A stretch of DNA of 64,000 nt from CAWHQZ01 sp963831645 (GCA_963831645.1 CAWHQZ010000012.1:121231-185230); one strand, 5' to 3'. Counted from the stretch's first letter, positions 42,493 through 51,925 are shown. Notes: generated by a model from the letters alone, not told the origin. Numbers and translations are program-made.

Positions 42493-42668
42493 GGCATGTC
42501 TTGTAGCTCAGCCACTCGCAGGTCGGAATTGCTTCCTTCAAGGTCGCCGCAAGACGGAGAAATCGCGCCAAAACGCGTAGATTCGCGAGTTACGCCGTGC
42601 GCTCGAATTAGGCAAGGCACGTGGAACATGTGTGAACCCGATAACCAGGAACATGGGAGCTTCCGCCG

Positions 42669-43367
42669 ATGAGCGGTGATGAACTCGATCTCAGGTCGCT
42701 CAACGACGAGGAGCTGACCCAGCAGATGCACGATGACCTCTACGACGGCCTCAAGGAGGAGATCGAGCAGGGGGTCAACATCCTGCTGGAGCGCGGGTGG
42801 GCCCCCTACAAGGTGCTGACCGAGGCGCTGGTCGAGGGCATGCGCATCGTCGGCATCGATTTTCGCGACGGCATCCTGTTCGTGCCCGAAGTGCTCCTCG
42901 CCGCCAACGCCATGAAGGGCGGCATGGCCATCCTGCGGCCGCTGCTGATCGCAACCGGCGCTCCCCGGGTGGGCAGGATGGTCATCGGCACGGTCAAGGG
43001 CGACATCCACGATATCGGCAAGAACCTGGTCGGCATGATGATGGAAGGCGCCGGCTTCGAAGTGTTCGATCTCGGCATCAACAATTCGGTCGAGAAGTAT
43101 CTGGCGGCCATCGAACAGCACCAGCCCGACATCCTCGGCATGTCGGCTCTGCTGACGACTACCATGCCCTATATGAAGGTCGTCATCGATACGCTGAAGG
43201 AAAAAGGCATGCGCGACGACTACATCGTCCTGGTGGGCGGCGCGCCCCTCAACGAGGAGTTCGCCAAGGCGATCGGCGCGGACGCCTACTGCCGCGATGC
43301 GGCGGTCGCGGTCGAAACTGCGAAGAGCTACATGACGCGCAAGCACAATCAGCTCGCGGCTTCATGA
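42669..43367 (+). CDS. Corrinoid (cobalamin-binding) methyl carrier protein, MtbC/MttC type
   Basis: 232 residues. The helical cap has GVNILLERGWAPYKVLTEAL, FVPEVLLAANAMKGGMAI. The Rossmann B12 domain has the DxHxxG motif in TVKGDIHDIGKNLVGMMMEG near residue 115 (His is the lower cobalt ligand), then MSALLTTTMPYMKVVIDTLK and YIVLVGGAPLNEEFAKAIGA (the S/G-rich motif). It accepts methyl from an MttB-family enzyme and hands it to a second methyltransferase. The stop overlaps the DUF1638 start (ATGA). Confidence 0.92.
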   Translation: MSGDELDLRSLNDEELTQQMHDDLYDGLKEEIEQGVNILLERGWAPYKVLTEALVEGMRIVGIDFRDGILFVPEVLLAANAMKGGMAILRPLLIATGAPRVGRMVIGTVKGDIHDIGKNLVGMMMEGAGFEVFDLGINNSVEKYLAAIEQHQPDILGMSALLTTTMPYMKVVIDTLKEKGMRDDYIVLVGGAPLNEEFAKAIGADAYCRDAAVAVETAKSYMTRKHNQLAAS

Positions 43368-43999
43368 ATTTTGTCAACCTGAAACCATCGGAAAGCTACG
43401 AGTTCAGCCGCGGCTCGGGCGAGGTGCTGCTCATCGCCTGCGGCGCGCTGGCGCGGGAGATCATCGCGCTCATCGAGATGAACGGCTGGCGGGCCTTCGA
43501 TGTCAGCTGCCTGCCGGCGAAGCTTCACAACTATCCCGACCAGATCGCCCCGGCGGTCGAAGCCAGGATCATCGCCGCGAAGGACAGATACAAGTCGATT
43601 TTCGTTCTCTACGGCGATTGCGGCACCGGTGGAGCGCTCGACAAGGTGCTCGCCAGGCACGGCGTGGAGCGGCTCGACGGGCCCCACTGTTACGCGTTCT
43701 TTTCCGGCAACCCCGACTTCACAAGGCGTGCGGAAGACGAGATCACCGCCTTCTACCTGACCGACTACCTCGCCCGCCAGTTTGACAGACTGATCTGGCA
43801 GGGCCTCGGGCTCGACCGCCACCCCGAGCTGCTGCCGATGTATTTCGGCAACTACTCCAAGATCGTCTATCTCGCCCAGACACGGGATGAAGAAATCGCC
43901 AAGCGCGCCATGGCGGCGGCGAAGAAGCTGGGGCTGGCCTACGAATACCGCTACGTCGGCTACGGCGAGCTTGAGGAGAACCTGCGCAAGCGCGCGTGA
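43364..43999 (+). CDS. DUF1638 protein linked to the corrinoid carrier
   Basis: 211 residues, start overlapping the corrinoid gene stop. It has VLLIACGALAREIIALIEMN, LPAKLHNYPDQIAPAVEARI, IFVLYGDCGTGGALDKVLAR and CYAFFSGNPDFTR, with several conserved cysteines and a histidine. This is a recognised family of unknown function that recurs beside corrinoid methyltransferase genes. A role in methyl transfer or metal/cofactor handling is plausible but unproven. Confidence 0.85.
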   Translation: MNFVNLKPSESYEFSRGSGEVLLIACGALAREIIALIEMNGWRAFDVSCLPAKLHNYPDQIAPAVEARIIAAKDRYKSIFVLYGDCGTGGALDKVLARHGVERLDGPHCYAFFSGNPDFTRRAEDEITAFYLTDYLARQFDRLIWQGLGLDRHPELLPMYFGNYSKIVYLAQTRDEEIAKRAMAAAKKLGLAYEYRYVGYGELEENLRKRA

Positions 44000-44343
44000 G
44001 AGTGTCGTTTGTGCAACTTCTTTTTTGCTTTCTTCTTGCCTTCCTCGGCCTTGAGCCGAGGAGCCAGTGAGGGCAAGACAAACACGTGGCCGCCCGCTGC
44101 GGCGCAGGATCCAATTGCCCTCCTGCGACAGTTTAATCAGGAGTTTGATGCAGGCCACTTTGCGAAAGCCGAGTGCATCGCCAAGTCGCTCATCGCGGTG
44201 ATTGGCAAGCGGGATGGTAAAGCGCATGCCAATTGCGCTGCGTAACTAAACAAGAACAAGGCCCATCTCGTGAGGGGATGCGCCGCCTCGTTTCCTCTTG
44301 GACATGCCCGTTCTCCATCTGGATCTGAAGGAGAAACCAGGAA
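44000..44343. other. Gap with a palindromic repeat and a possible TPR relic
   Basis: TCCTCGGCCTTGAGCCGAGGA at about 44042 is a palindrome of the repeat family seen at 48812 and 55224. Between 44110 and 44245 a frame reads LLRQFNQEFDAGHFAKAECI, then GKRDGKAHAN, resembling one TPR of the tetratricopeptide/CHAT type, and stops. It may be a gene remnant. AGGA sits before the next ATG. Confidence 0.4.
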
Positions 44344-45939
44344 ATGACGGAATTCGAATTGAAGCTGCAGTCGGCCGCCAAGCTTGCCGCGAAAGGCAGG
44401 GTTTCGCGTCGTGACTTTGTTCAACTGGCGCTCGCCGCCGGCCTTACCGCCACGGCCGCCAATGCGATGTTCGTCCAGACGGTGCGTGCCGAGCCCAAGA
44501 AGGGCGGCACCTTGAAGATCGGCATCGGCGATGGCCTCGCCACCGATTCACTGGATCCGGGTCTCTCCTTCAACCCGTTCAGCGTCACCGCGCTATTGGG
44601 AACCTTGTCGAACAGCCTGACCGAGATCGATTCCAAGGGCAACGTGGTCCCCGACCTCGCCGAGAGCTTTGAGCCGTCAGACGGCGCCAAGAAGTGGGTG
44701 TTCAAACTGAGGAAAGGCGCCACCTTTCACAATGGCAAGACGGTTACCGCCGACGATGTCGTGGCCTCGGTCAGGCATCACACCATCGAGGGCACGAAAT
44801 CGACGATGAAATCGCTCTTGGCTACGGTCAAGAACGTCGTCGCCGACGGTGCCGAGACGGTGGTGTTCGAACTCGACGGCGGCAATGCCGACTTCCCCTA
44901 CATCATGTCGGACATCCCGGTAATGCCGGCGAAAGAGGGCGGCGTCGACTGGGAGTCGGGCATCCGCACCGGCCCCTATATGCTCGAGAAATTCGAGCCC
45001 GGCGTCATCGCTACCTTCAACAAGAACCCGAACTACTTCAAATCCGACAAGGGCTGGTTCGACCGTGTCGAATGCCTGGCGATCAACGATGTGACGGCGC
45101 GCACCAACGCGCTCAACACCGGCGAGGTCCACTACATGGATCGCTGCGATCTGAAGACGCTCGACATTCTGAAGCAGAACCCCGATCTCGTGATCTCGGA
45201 GACGACGGGCTACGGCCACTACGTCTATGTCATGAACGTCCAGAAGGCGCCCTTCGACAATCCCGATGTGCGCAATGCGTTGAAGTACTCGCTCAAGCGC
45301 GACGAGATCGTGGACAAGGTGTTCCTGGGCCACGGTGCCGTCGGCAACGACAACCCGATCGCGCCGACCGTCAAGTTCGCGATCGATCCGCAGCCGAAGC
45401 ACGCTTACGATCCCGACATGGTCAAGAGCCTGCTCAAGAAGGCGGGGGCCGAGAACACCCAGTTCGACCTGTCGGTCGCGGATGCCGTCTTCACGGGTGC
45501 GACCGACTCCGCTTTCCTCTGGCAGGAGCATGCCCGGGCGGCCGGGCTCAACCTGAATGTGATCAGGGAGCCCAATGACGGCTACTGGGACAATGTCTGG
45601 CTCAAGAAGCCGTTCGTCGCCTCTTACTGGGTCGGCCGGCCGACGTGCGACTGGATGTTCACCACCGCCTATGCGGCGGAAGCGGTGTGGAACGAAACGT
45701 TCTGGAAAAATCCGCGCTTTAATGAGCTGCTCGTCGCCGCCCGCTCGGAGACCGACGATACCAAGCGTGCCGGCATGTATGCCGAAATGCAGCAATTGCT
45801 GCATGACGACGGCGGGCTGGTGAACCTGGTCTTCAACTCCTATGTCGATGCCCACACCAAGGCTCTCGCCCATGGCGAGTTGGCGTCGAACTGGCCGATG
45901 GACGGGGCGAAGATCGCCGAACGCTGGTGGTTCGCCTAG
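44344..45939 (+). CDS. ABC transporter substrate-binding protein, family 5 (dipeptide/oligopeptide type)
   Basis: 531 residues. A Tat signal at residues ~18-48 (RRDFVQLALAAGLTATAANA) precedes the mature protein. Family features: GGTLKIGIGDGLATDSLDPG, SNSLTEIDSKGNVVPDLAES, WVFKLRKGATFHNGKTVTAD, SGIRTGPYMLEKFEPG, AFDNP-type VRNALKYSLKRDEIVDKVF and GAVGNDNPIAPTVKFAIDPQ. It delivers a peptide, opine or quaternary amine to an ABC permease, which is not adjacent. It is closely similar to the protein at 62762-63994. With the corrinoid module nearby, a methylated amine ligand is conceivable. Confidence 0.9.
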   Translation: MTEFELKLQSAAKLAAKGRVSRRDFVQLALAAGLTATAANAMFVQTVRAEPKKGGTLKIGIGDGLATDSLDPGLSFNPFSVTALLGTLSNSLTEIDSKGNVVPDLAESFEPSDGAKKWVFKLRKGATFHNGKTVTADDVVASVRHHTIEGTKSTMKSLLATVKNVVADGAETVVFELDGGNADFPYIMSDIPVMPAKEGGVDWESGIRTGPYMLEKFEPGVIATFNKNPNYFKSDKGWFDRVECLAINDVTARTNALNTGEVHYMDRCDLKTLDILKQNPDLVISETTGYGHYVYVMNVQKAPFDNPDVRNALKYSLKRDEIVDKVFLGHGAVGNDNPIAPTVKFAIDPQPKHAYDPDMVKSLLKKAGAENTQFDLSVADAVFTGATDSAFLWQEHARAAGLNLNVIREPNDGYWDNVWLKKPFVASYWVGRPTCDWMFTTAYAAEAVWNETFWKNPRFNELLVAARSETDDTKRAGMYAEMQQLLHDDGGLVNLVFNSYVDAHTKALAHGELASNWPMDGAKIAERWWFA

Positions 45940-46083
45940 CCGTGTACTCATAAATTGGGATGGCGGACTGGACGCGTTTGAGTCTCCTTGCCCCAACAGC
46001 GGCTCCGGAGCGGACATCGCAGCAGGTCCGAGTTGGGCAAACCTTCACAGAAGCGGAAATTCCTGGCGCGCGTCCAGGGTCAA

Positions 46084-48274
46084 TCAATTGCCTCTGATTT
46101 TGGACAGCGCATCCTTTGCGTAAATGCCAACCAGAGCTTCATTCTGGAGTGCCACGAGCGCAGGTATCGCAGCTTGTGCCGGAGGCCCGATCTTTCCCAG
46201 CGCCTCGATGGCCTCCCGGCGGAGATATTCAACCTTAAGCGCTTCAACCAGAGCCGGAACGGCTTGTACTGCCGCTGGTCCAAACCAGCCCAGTCGCTTT
46301 GCTGCATATTGCTGGGAAAAGGGATTGCCGGTCTCAAGCTCTGCTTCCAGACTCGTAACGGTGACGTCCAGCGGCAGCGCAGCGATACGGACACCGTCAT
46401 TCAGGCGCTCCCGGACGCTTGCGTGTTCATAATCCCATTTGAACGAGAAGGTGTAAGGCGTCGGGAAGGTTTTCGAGCCCTTTCTGGTCTACACCCGGCC
46501 GGAACTTCAGTAGCATTTGCCTCGCTTCTTCCCGGCGACCGAGCTGCGCCAGCACGGAACTGAGAGGTAGAAAGAGCGCAGTTGCGTCTGGGTTTCGCCT
46601 GACACCTTCTCCGAACACCTCGGCCGCTTGTTTCAGATCGCCCATTGCAAAAAGCGCCATTCCACGCGCGAGAACGTAGTGGCTTGGATAGTTCGGGTTG
46701 AGCCGCATGGCGGTCGCGACGAAATTCAGCGCCTCGGCGGGTTCGCCTGAGATCGTCAGCGCCCAAGCCATTCCGATGTGTGCCTCGGGGTCGTTGGGAT
46801 CCAATGCAATCGCTCGACCGGCATTCCTGCGTGCATCTTCGGCCAGGCCTTGATAAACGTCGCGCAATGCCTCGACCGTATAAGACAGTGAGGTTGGATA
46901 TTTCTTGGCCAGCTCTACGTAATCTTGAGCTCCAAACCAGAAATATTGTTCGTCCGTACCGAGTTCTTTACCCCAGAGTGAGTCAACGACGCGGAAGTAG
47001 GCCAGCGCCAGGGCGGCATAAGCTCGCCCATATTCGGGATCAAGTTCGGTTGCTTTTTTCAAGGAAGTGATGGCGGCAGCTGTGTCCTTTGCGTTGTAAC
47101 GGAGATAAAGGCTCCAACCCTCTTCGAAAGCTTCCTTGGCTGCAATGTTGTCCGGCTTGGCGCGGGCAATTTCCGTTTTTTCGGTGGTGGTGAGATTGAC
47201 CTTCAACGCTTCGACGATCTTTGCGACAAAAACGTCCTGGACCGCAAAAATATCGGCGACGTTTCCATCGAACCTGTCCGCCCACACATGCCCGCCGGTG
47301 AGGGCATCGATGAGCTGGGCGTTGACTCGCACCTGCTCGCCGGCTCGCCGTACGCTCCCCTCGAGAACGTAACGCACGCCAAGTTCTTCGGCGACCAGGC
47401 TGATTTTTACCGGCTTGCCGCGGTAAACAAATGTCGAGTTTCGCGCGATCACGAAGAGGCCGGAAACCTTGGAAAGGTCGGTGATCAAGTCATCGGTCAT
47501 GCCGTCGGCGAAGTGCTCCTGGCCGGCGTCGCTCGAGATGTTGGTGAATGGCAATACAGCGATGGATGGCTTGTCAGGCAGCGGGAGCACCATTCTTGCC
47601 TTTGAGGCCACCTCGACCGGCGGTCCTGAACCGTCCCCGAGCACCTTCCAAAGCGCTACACCTCCGGCGATCAGGATCAGAGCCATCGTCGCGACAGTCA
47701 GCCGGCGCCACCCGACATGACGTTTGCGTTGTGCTGGAACCGTCCCGGACGCGGCGCGTGCCCGCGGGCCCACTCGATACAGGCGAACAGGTTTTTCGAT
47801 GTTCTTGAGTTGTTGTTCACCCAAAAATTCGAACTCAAAATCCAGCTTTCTCTCGACCTGATCGAATGCCGTTCCCGAAATCAGGATGCCCCCGGGTTCG
47901 GCCAATCCTTCCAGTCTCGCCGCGACATTCACGCCGTCGCCATAGATGTCCTGCCCTTCGACAATCACATCGCCAAGGTTGACGCCAATGCGGAATTCGA
48001 GCTGTTTTTCCTTCGGCAGTTCGGCGTTGCACTCCGCCATCGTCCGCTGGATTTCGACGGCGCAACCGACCGCGTCGACCACGCTGGAGAATTCTATCAG
48101 CGCGCCATCGCCCATGAGCTTCACGATGCGCCCTTTATGAGCGGCAATCTTCGGATCGATCAGATTCTCGCGGGTGCTCTTGAGGCGTGCCAAAGTATCC
48201 GCCTCGTTAGCCTCCATAAGGCGGCTGTAGCCAACGACGTCGGCGGCAAGTATCGCCGCAAGCCTCCGCTCCAT
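46084..48274 (-). CDS. Class III adenylate/guanylate cyclase with periplasmic TPR domain, frameshifted HEAT-like tail
   Basis: The catalytic domain (residues ~5-170) has ILAADVVGYSRLMEANEADT and KLMGDGALIEFSSVVDAVGC (metal Asp residues), then FRIGVNLGDVIVEGQDIYGD. One transmembrane helix near residue 200 (TVATMALILIAGGVALW) leads to the C-terminal part: PSIAVLPFTNISSDAGQEHF, a FlgO-like segment, and TPRs (SLKKATELDPEYGRAYAALA, AIALDPNDPEAHIGMAWALT). The open frame stops at 46427. One base earlier in phase, the DNA continues SFKWDYEHASVRERLNDGVR and two HEAT-like repeats (YLRREAIEALGKIGPPAQAA) to 46084. An extra T near 46455 probably splits one ~730-residue protein. Confidence 0.85.
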
Positions 48275-48450
48275 GCTTGGCTCCGGACGTAGGGCACAGG
48301 TCGCATCATGATAGAAGGGTATCGCTTCGCAACCTAGCCCTGTTCAGGTCTGCTTCGTGTCAAACTCGCACATTGAGCAATCGTTTTTGGTGGCCGCGAG
48401 AAATCTTCAGATTTGCTTCTTACCCGCACCAAGTCTCACAGACCTCTAAC

Positions 48451-48628
48451 TAGCCAAGGGCTTCGCCCTTGATATCCCAAAACGCGCGACGACAGCCTCA
48501 AACGAGAACAAAATTCTCGTTACGGTCACCATAACGGTCTAGCCAAGGGCTTCGCCCCTGATATCCCAAAACGCGCGACGACAGCCTCAAACGAGAACAA
48601 AATTCTCGTTACGGTCACCATAACGGTC
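48451..48628. repeat. 89-bp tandem duplication with three hairpins per copy
   Basis: Copies at 48451-48539 and 48540-48628 differ at one base (CCCTT versus CCCCT). Each contains AAGGGCTTCGCCCTT (stem-loop), CGAGAACAAAATTCTCG (stem-loop) and ACGGTCACCATAACGGT (imperfect stem). No coding sequence. It lies between the cyclase gene start and a tRNA-Phe fragment. Confidence 0.85.
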
Positions 48629-48717
48629 TAACTATCCTACGGTAATAAAATGTGAAGAGTCCCACTTTATGCGATCTGGATACCACTTTTGAATGATTAC
48701 AAAGGCTTAATTGAATT

Positions 48718-48762
48718 TGGTGCCCAGGGGCGGAATTGAACCACCGACACGCGGATTTCAGA
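48718..48762 (-). tRNA. 3' fragment of tRNA-Phe (probable att site remnant, not a functional tRNA)
   Basis: Read leftward, the DNA gives CTGAAATCCGCGTGTCGG, then TGGTTCAATTCCGCCCCTGG and GCACCA. This is the GAA anticodon, the 3' anticodon stem, the T-arm and the acceptor with encoded CCA of a bacterial tRNA-Phe, with one A missing after the anticodon. The 5' half (D-arm and anticodon stem) is absent. Such fragments mark integration sites of islands that recombine at tRNA 3' ends. No integrase is in the window. Confidence 0.75.
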
Positions 48763-48811
48763 AGTGAGCGCGGCTCCTCGGCTGACTAAGCCCCACATTT
48801 CCTTCATTGCC

Positions 48812-48897
48812 CTCCTCGGCCTTGAGCCGATGATCCAGTGGGGACGCGGTGCGTGGCGGCTGGCGTTATCTGGGTCCTCGGGTCAAGCCCGAGGAAA
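48812..48897. repeat. Inverted-palindrome unit G (CCTCGG family)
   Basis: TCCTCGGCCTTGAGCCGATG with ATCCAGTGG on the left and TGGGTCCTCGGGTCAAGCCC with GAGGA on the right form an imperfect inverted pair around ~30 bp. It lies just downstream of the amino-acid ABC operon. Confidence 0.6.
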
Positions 48898-48934
48898 GCA
48901 GAAACCGAAAGCCGGGCAAAACTTCCGACAACGG

Positions 48935-49708
48935 TCAGTGCGCCAGCACCTGGCTCAGGAACAGCCGGGTCCGCTCGCTCTTCGGACTGGCGAAGAATTC
49001 CTTCGGCGGCGATGTCTCGACGATCTGCCCGTGATCCATGAACACCATGGTATCGGCGACAGTCCTGGCGAAGCCCATCTCGTGGGTAACGCAGATCATC
49101 GTCATGTGTTCCTCGGCAAGCTCGACCATGACGTCGAGGACTTCCTTGATCATTTCGGGGTCGAGCGCCGAGGTCGGCTCGTCGAACAGCATCACCCGTG
49201 GCTCCATGCACAACGCACGGGCGATCGCCACCCGTTGCTGCTGGCCGCCCGACAGCTGGCTCGGATACTTGTTCGCCTGTTCCGAAATCCTCACCCGCGT
49301 CAGGTAGGCCATGGCAGTGTCCTCGGCGTCCTTGCGCGGAAGCTTGCGCACCCGCAGCGGCGCCAGGGTGAGGTTCTCGAGCACGGTCAGGTGCGGGAAG
49401 AGATTGAACTGCTGGAACACCATTCCGACCTCGCGCCGGACCTGGGCGACGTTCTTGAAGTCGGCGGTAAGTTCCACCCCTTCGACGAACACCTGGCCCT
49501 GCTGGTGTTTCTCGAGCTGGTTGATGCAGCGGATGACGGTCGACTTTCCCGATCCCGACGGCCCGCAGATCACCATCCGCTCGCCCTTGCTTACCTTCAG
49601 CGATACATCCTTGAGCGCCTGGAAGGTTCCGAACCACTTGCTGACGTTGCGCAGCTCGATCACCGGCAACGAGGCTTCGTCACGGTCGGTCGAGGGCTGA
49701 GCGGTCAT
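48935..49708 (-). CDS. Polar amino-acid ABC transporter ATP-binding protein
   Basis: 257 residues. Walker A is CGPSGSGKSTVIRCINQLEK, the Q-loop is in VFQQFNLFPHLTV, the signature is YPSQLSGGQQQRVAIARALC, Walker B is VMLFDEPTSALDPEMIKEVL and the switch is CVTHEMGFARTVADTMVFMD. This is the GlnQ/HisP subfamily that energises import of polar amino acids. Last gene of a four-gene leftward operon; the start overlaps the permease stop by 4 bases. A longer upstream frame lies inside the permease and is not real. Confidence 0.95.
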   Translation of the reverse strand: MTAQPSTDRDEASLPVIELRNVSKWFGTFQALKDVSLKVSKGERMVICGPSGSGKSTVIRCINQLEKHQQGQVFVEGVELTADFKNVAQVRREVGMVFQQFNLFPHLTVLENLTLAPLRVRKLPRKDAEDTAMAYLTRVRISEQANKYPSQLSGGQQQRVAIARALCMEPRVMLFDEPTSALDPEMIKEVLDVMVELAEEHMTMICVTHEMGFARTVADTMVFMDHGQIVETSPPKEFFASPKSERTRLFLSQVLAH

Positions 49709-50358
49709 GCGCGCGACCTTGACAGTCTGCCTTCGAGCGCATTCGCCGCCAGGGTGAGCGGATAGCACATGGCGAAGTAGGTCAACGCCACGATTCCGTA
49801 GATCGGAAACGGCTGGAAGGTTGCGTTGGCGACGATCTGGCCGGCTCGGGTCAATTCGTTGAACCCGACGATCGAGGCAAGTGCCGTGCTTTTCACCAGC
49901 TGCACCAGGAACCCCACCGTGGGCGGCACTGCGATGGAGAGCGCCTGGGGCAGGATGACGTAGCGCATCTGCGCCAGGAAACCCATGCCGAGGCTGGCGC
50001 TGGCGTCCCACTGTCCGCGCGGGATCGCATCGACGCAGCCGCGCCAGATCTCGGCCAGAAAGGCGGTGGCGTAGAGCGTCAGCGCCACGCCGGCTGCCAG
50101 CAGCGGCGAGACGTCGATGCCGAGCAGCGGTAAGCCGAAAAAGACCAGGAACAGCTGCAGCAGGAGCGGCGTTCCCTGCAGGACTTCGACATAGAGATGG
50201 ACGAGCCGGCCGCCCAGGATCGGCCGCGCGTATCGCAACAGCAGCAGGAGCATGGCGCCCGCCGTTCCGCCTATGAAGGCGATGGCCGAAAGCAGCAGCG
50301 TCCAGCGCGCCGCAAGCAGCAGAAACGGGATGATATCGGCGAGCGAGAGGCTGATCAT
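49705..50358 (-). CDS. Polar amino-acid ABC transporter permease 1
   Basis: 217 residues from ATG 50358. Hydrophobic helices include FLLLAARWTLLLSAIAFIGG; VEVLQGTPLLLQLFLVFFGL is the HisM/HisQ signature. The EAA loop reads DASASLGMGFLAQMRYVILP, QALSIAVPPTVGFLVQLVKS. It forms a heterodimeric channel with the next permease, whose stop overlaps this start. Confidence 0.93.
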   Translation of the reverse strand: MISLSLADIIPFLLLAARWTLLLSAIAFIGGTAGAMLLLLLRYARPILGGRLVHLYVEVLQGTPLLLQLFLVFFGLPLLGIDVSPLLAAGVALTLYATAFLAEIWRGCVDAIPRGQWDASASLGMGFLAQMRYVILPQALSIAVPPTVGFLVQLVKSTALASIVGFNELTRAGQIVANATFQPFPIYGIVALTYFAMCYPLTLAANALEGRLSRSRA

Positions 50359-51023
50359 GCATGCCGCCCCGCGAACAGCCGCCGCCCGGCGCGGGCAAAC
50401 AGCCGGCGCAACAGGATGGCCATCGCCAGATATACCATCGCGATCACGAAATAGGTCTCGAAGGCGCGATAGGTGCGCGACTGGATGAAGTCGGCGACGT
50501 GGGTGAGGTCGGTGACTGCGATCTGCGACACGACGGCCGATTCGAGCATGGTGATGATGATCTGGCTGACCAGCGCCGGATAGACGTTGGCGAGAGCCTG
50601 CGGGAGGATGATGTAGAAGAATGCCATGGTCGGCGAGATGCCGAGCGCCAGGCCCGCTTCGCGCTGGCCTGGTGACACGGATTCGATGCCGGCGCGCACG
50701 ATTTCGATCGCATAGGCGGTAAGGTTGATGGTCATGGCCAGGATCGCGGCGTTCAGCGCGGTCAGCCGCAACCCCAGGCTCGGCAGGCCGAAGAAAATAA
50801 AGAACAACTGGATGATGAAGGGTGTGTTGCGGATGAGCTCGACGTAGGCCATCACCAGCGCCCGCGCCCACCGGAGGCCCCATTTGGCCGTGGCTGCTCC
50901 GGCAATGCTCAACGCGATGCCGAGCGTCGCGGCGATCGCCGTCAACGCCAATGTTATCCCCGCTCCCTGGAGGAGCAGGATCAGGTTTTCGGCCAGCGCG
51001 CTGAAATCGAGCTGGTAGCCCAC
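50355..51023 (-). CDS. Polar amino-acid ABC transporter permease 2
   Basis: 222 residues from GTG 51023. Same fold as permease 1: ENLILLLQGAGITLALTAIA, VELIRNTPFIIQLFFIFFGL, EAA loop EAGLALGISPTMAFFYIILP, QALANVYPALVSQIIITMLE. It lies 7 bp downstream of the binding-protein gene. Confidence 0.93.
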   Translation of the reverse strand: MGYQLDFSALAENLILLLQGAGITLALTAIAATLGIALSIAGAATAKWGLRWARALVMAYVELIRNTPFIIQLFFIFFGLPSLGLRLTALNAAILAMTINLTAYAIEIVRAGIESVSPGQREAGLALGISPTMAFFYIILPQALANVYPALVSQIIITMLESAVVSQIAVTDLTHVADFIQSRTYRAFETYFVIAMVYLAMAILLRRLFARAGRRLFAGRHA

Positions 51024-51030
51024 GAAACGG

Positions 51031-51831
51031 TCAGAAATCCTCAGGAAGCGGCTGCTTGAGCCATTTCAGCGACAGCTCGTTGAGGCTTCCGTCTTTGCGC
51101 ATGCCGGTGATGACTTCGTTCAGCTTGGTCTGCAGCCGCGTTTCGCCCTTCTTGACGCCCATATGCGAAGGTGAGGTCAGGAGATGGAATTTCTGCACCG
51201 GCTCGATGGCCGGCTTCTGCGCCAGTATGGTTGCGCCGACATCGTTGCCGACCACCATCAGCTGCGCCTGGCCCGACAGAAACGCGCTGATGACCCCGTT
51301 GTAGTCGTTATAGCGCTGGATGTCGGCTCCTTCGGGCGCCACCTTCGTCACTTCGGTGTCTTCGAGCGTGCCGCGATTGACGGCGATGGTCTTGCCCTTG
51401 AGGTCGGCCGGACCTTTCACGTCGATGTCCCGCGGCCCCATCACCGCGATGTAGTAGGGGGCGTAGGGGTCGGTGAAGTCGACGACCTGGGCCCGCTCGT
51501 CGCTGTAGCCGATGCTCAGCAGCATATCGACTTTGCCCTCGGTCAGAAACGGAATGCGGTTCTGACCGGTAATCCCCACGAGCTCCGCCTTGGCTCCGAC
51601 CGCCTTGGCTACGATGTCGGCCACCTCAGTGTCGTAGCCCTGGATCTTCATGTCCGAGCCCAGGGAGGCGAACGGCGGGAAATCCTCGAAGATGCCGATC
51701 TTTATCGACCCGGCCTTGGCCACGTCGTCGAGGACATCGGCCCTGGCCGCGGTCCAGCCGCCGATGATCAAGGCCAGCGTTGCCGCCAGACATGGAATGA
51801 GCCTGAAATGCCGTGAAGCCGAACTGGTCAT
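51031..51831 (-). CDS. Polar amino-acid ABC transporter substrate-binding protein
   Basis: 266 residues with signal peptide (FRLIPCLAATLALIIGGWTA, ARAD cleavage). SBP family 3 features are IKIGIFEDFPPFASLGSDMK, IQGYDTEVADIVAKAVGAKA, LVGITGQNRIPFLTEGKVDM, LSIGYSDERAQVVDFTDPYA and LKGKTIAVNRGTLEDTEVTK. It is the first gene of the operon and binds a polar amino acid or derivative; the ligand is not readable from sequence. Confidence 0.93.
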   Translation of the reverse strand: MTSSASRHFRLIPCLAATLALIIGGWTAARADVLDDVAKAGSIKIGIFEDFPPFASLGSDMKIQGYDTEVADIVAKAVGAKAELVGITGQNRIPFLTEGKVDMLLSIGYSDERAQVVDFTDPYAPYYIAVMGPRDIDVKGPADLKGKTIAVNRGTLEDTEVTKVAPEGADIQRYNDYNGVISAFLSGQAQLMVVGNDVGATILAQKPAIEPVQKFHLLTSPSHMGVKKGETRLQTKLNEVITGMRKDGSLNELSLKWLKQPLPEDF

Positions 51832-51925
51832 GTTTCCCTCGCGAGACGCCTGGATTGACGATCAATCGGGCACTCTAACGCCGATGAGATGACAGTCAAA
51901 GGCAGTGGAAAACGTGTCACCACCA

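Larger units (their letters stand above)
48629..48934. other. Non-coding stretch between the tandem repeat and the ABC operon
   Basis: It contains only the tRNA-Phe fragment and repeat unit G. The short AT-rich part (48640-48717) precedes the tRNA fragment. No gene is supported on either strand. Confidence 0.5.

Noticed and set aside
44677..46017. 446-codon minus-strand frame opposite the substrate-binding protein
   Set aside because: An antisense image; the plus-strand protein is full length with a Tat signal.
48451..48628. CRISPR array
   Set aside because: Two head-to-tail 89-bp copies without spacers; no cas genes anywhere in the window.
48700..48800. Complete tRNA gene
   Set aside because: Only the part from anticodon to CCA is present; the D-arm and 5' acceptor strand cannot be found.
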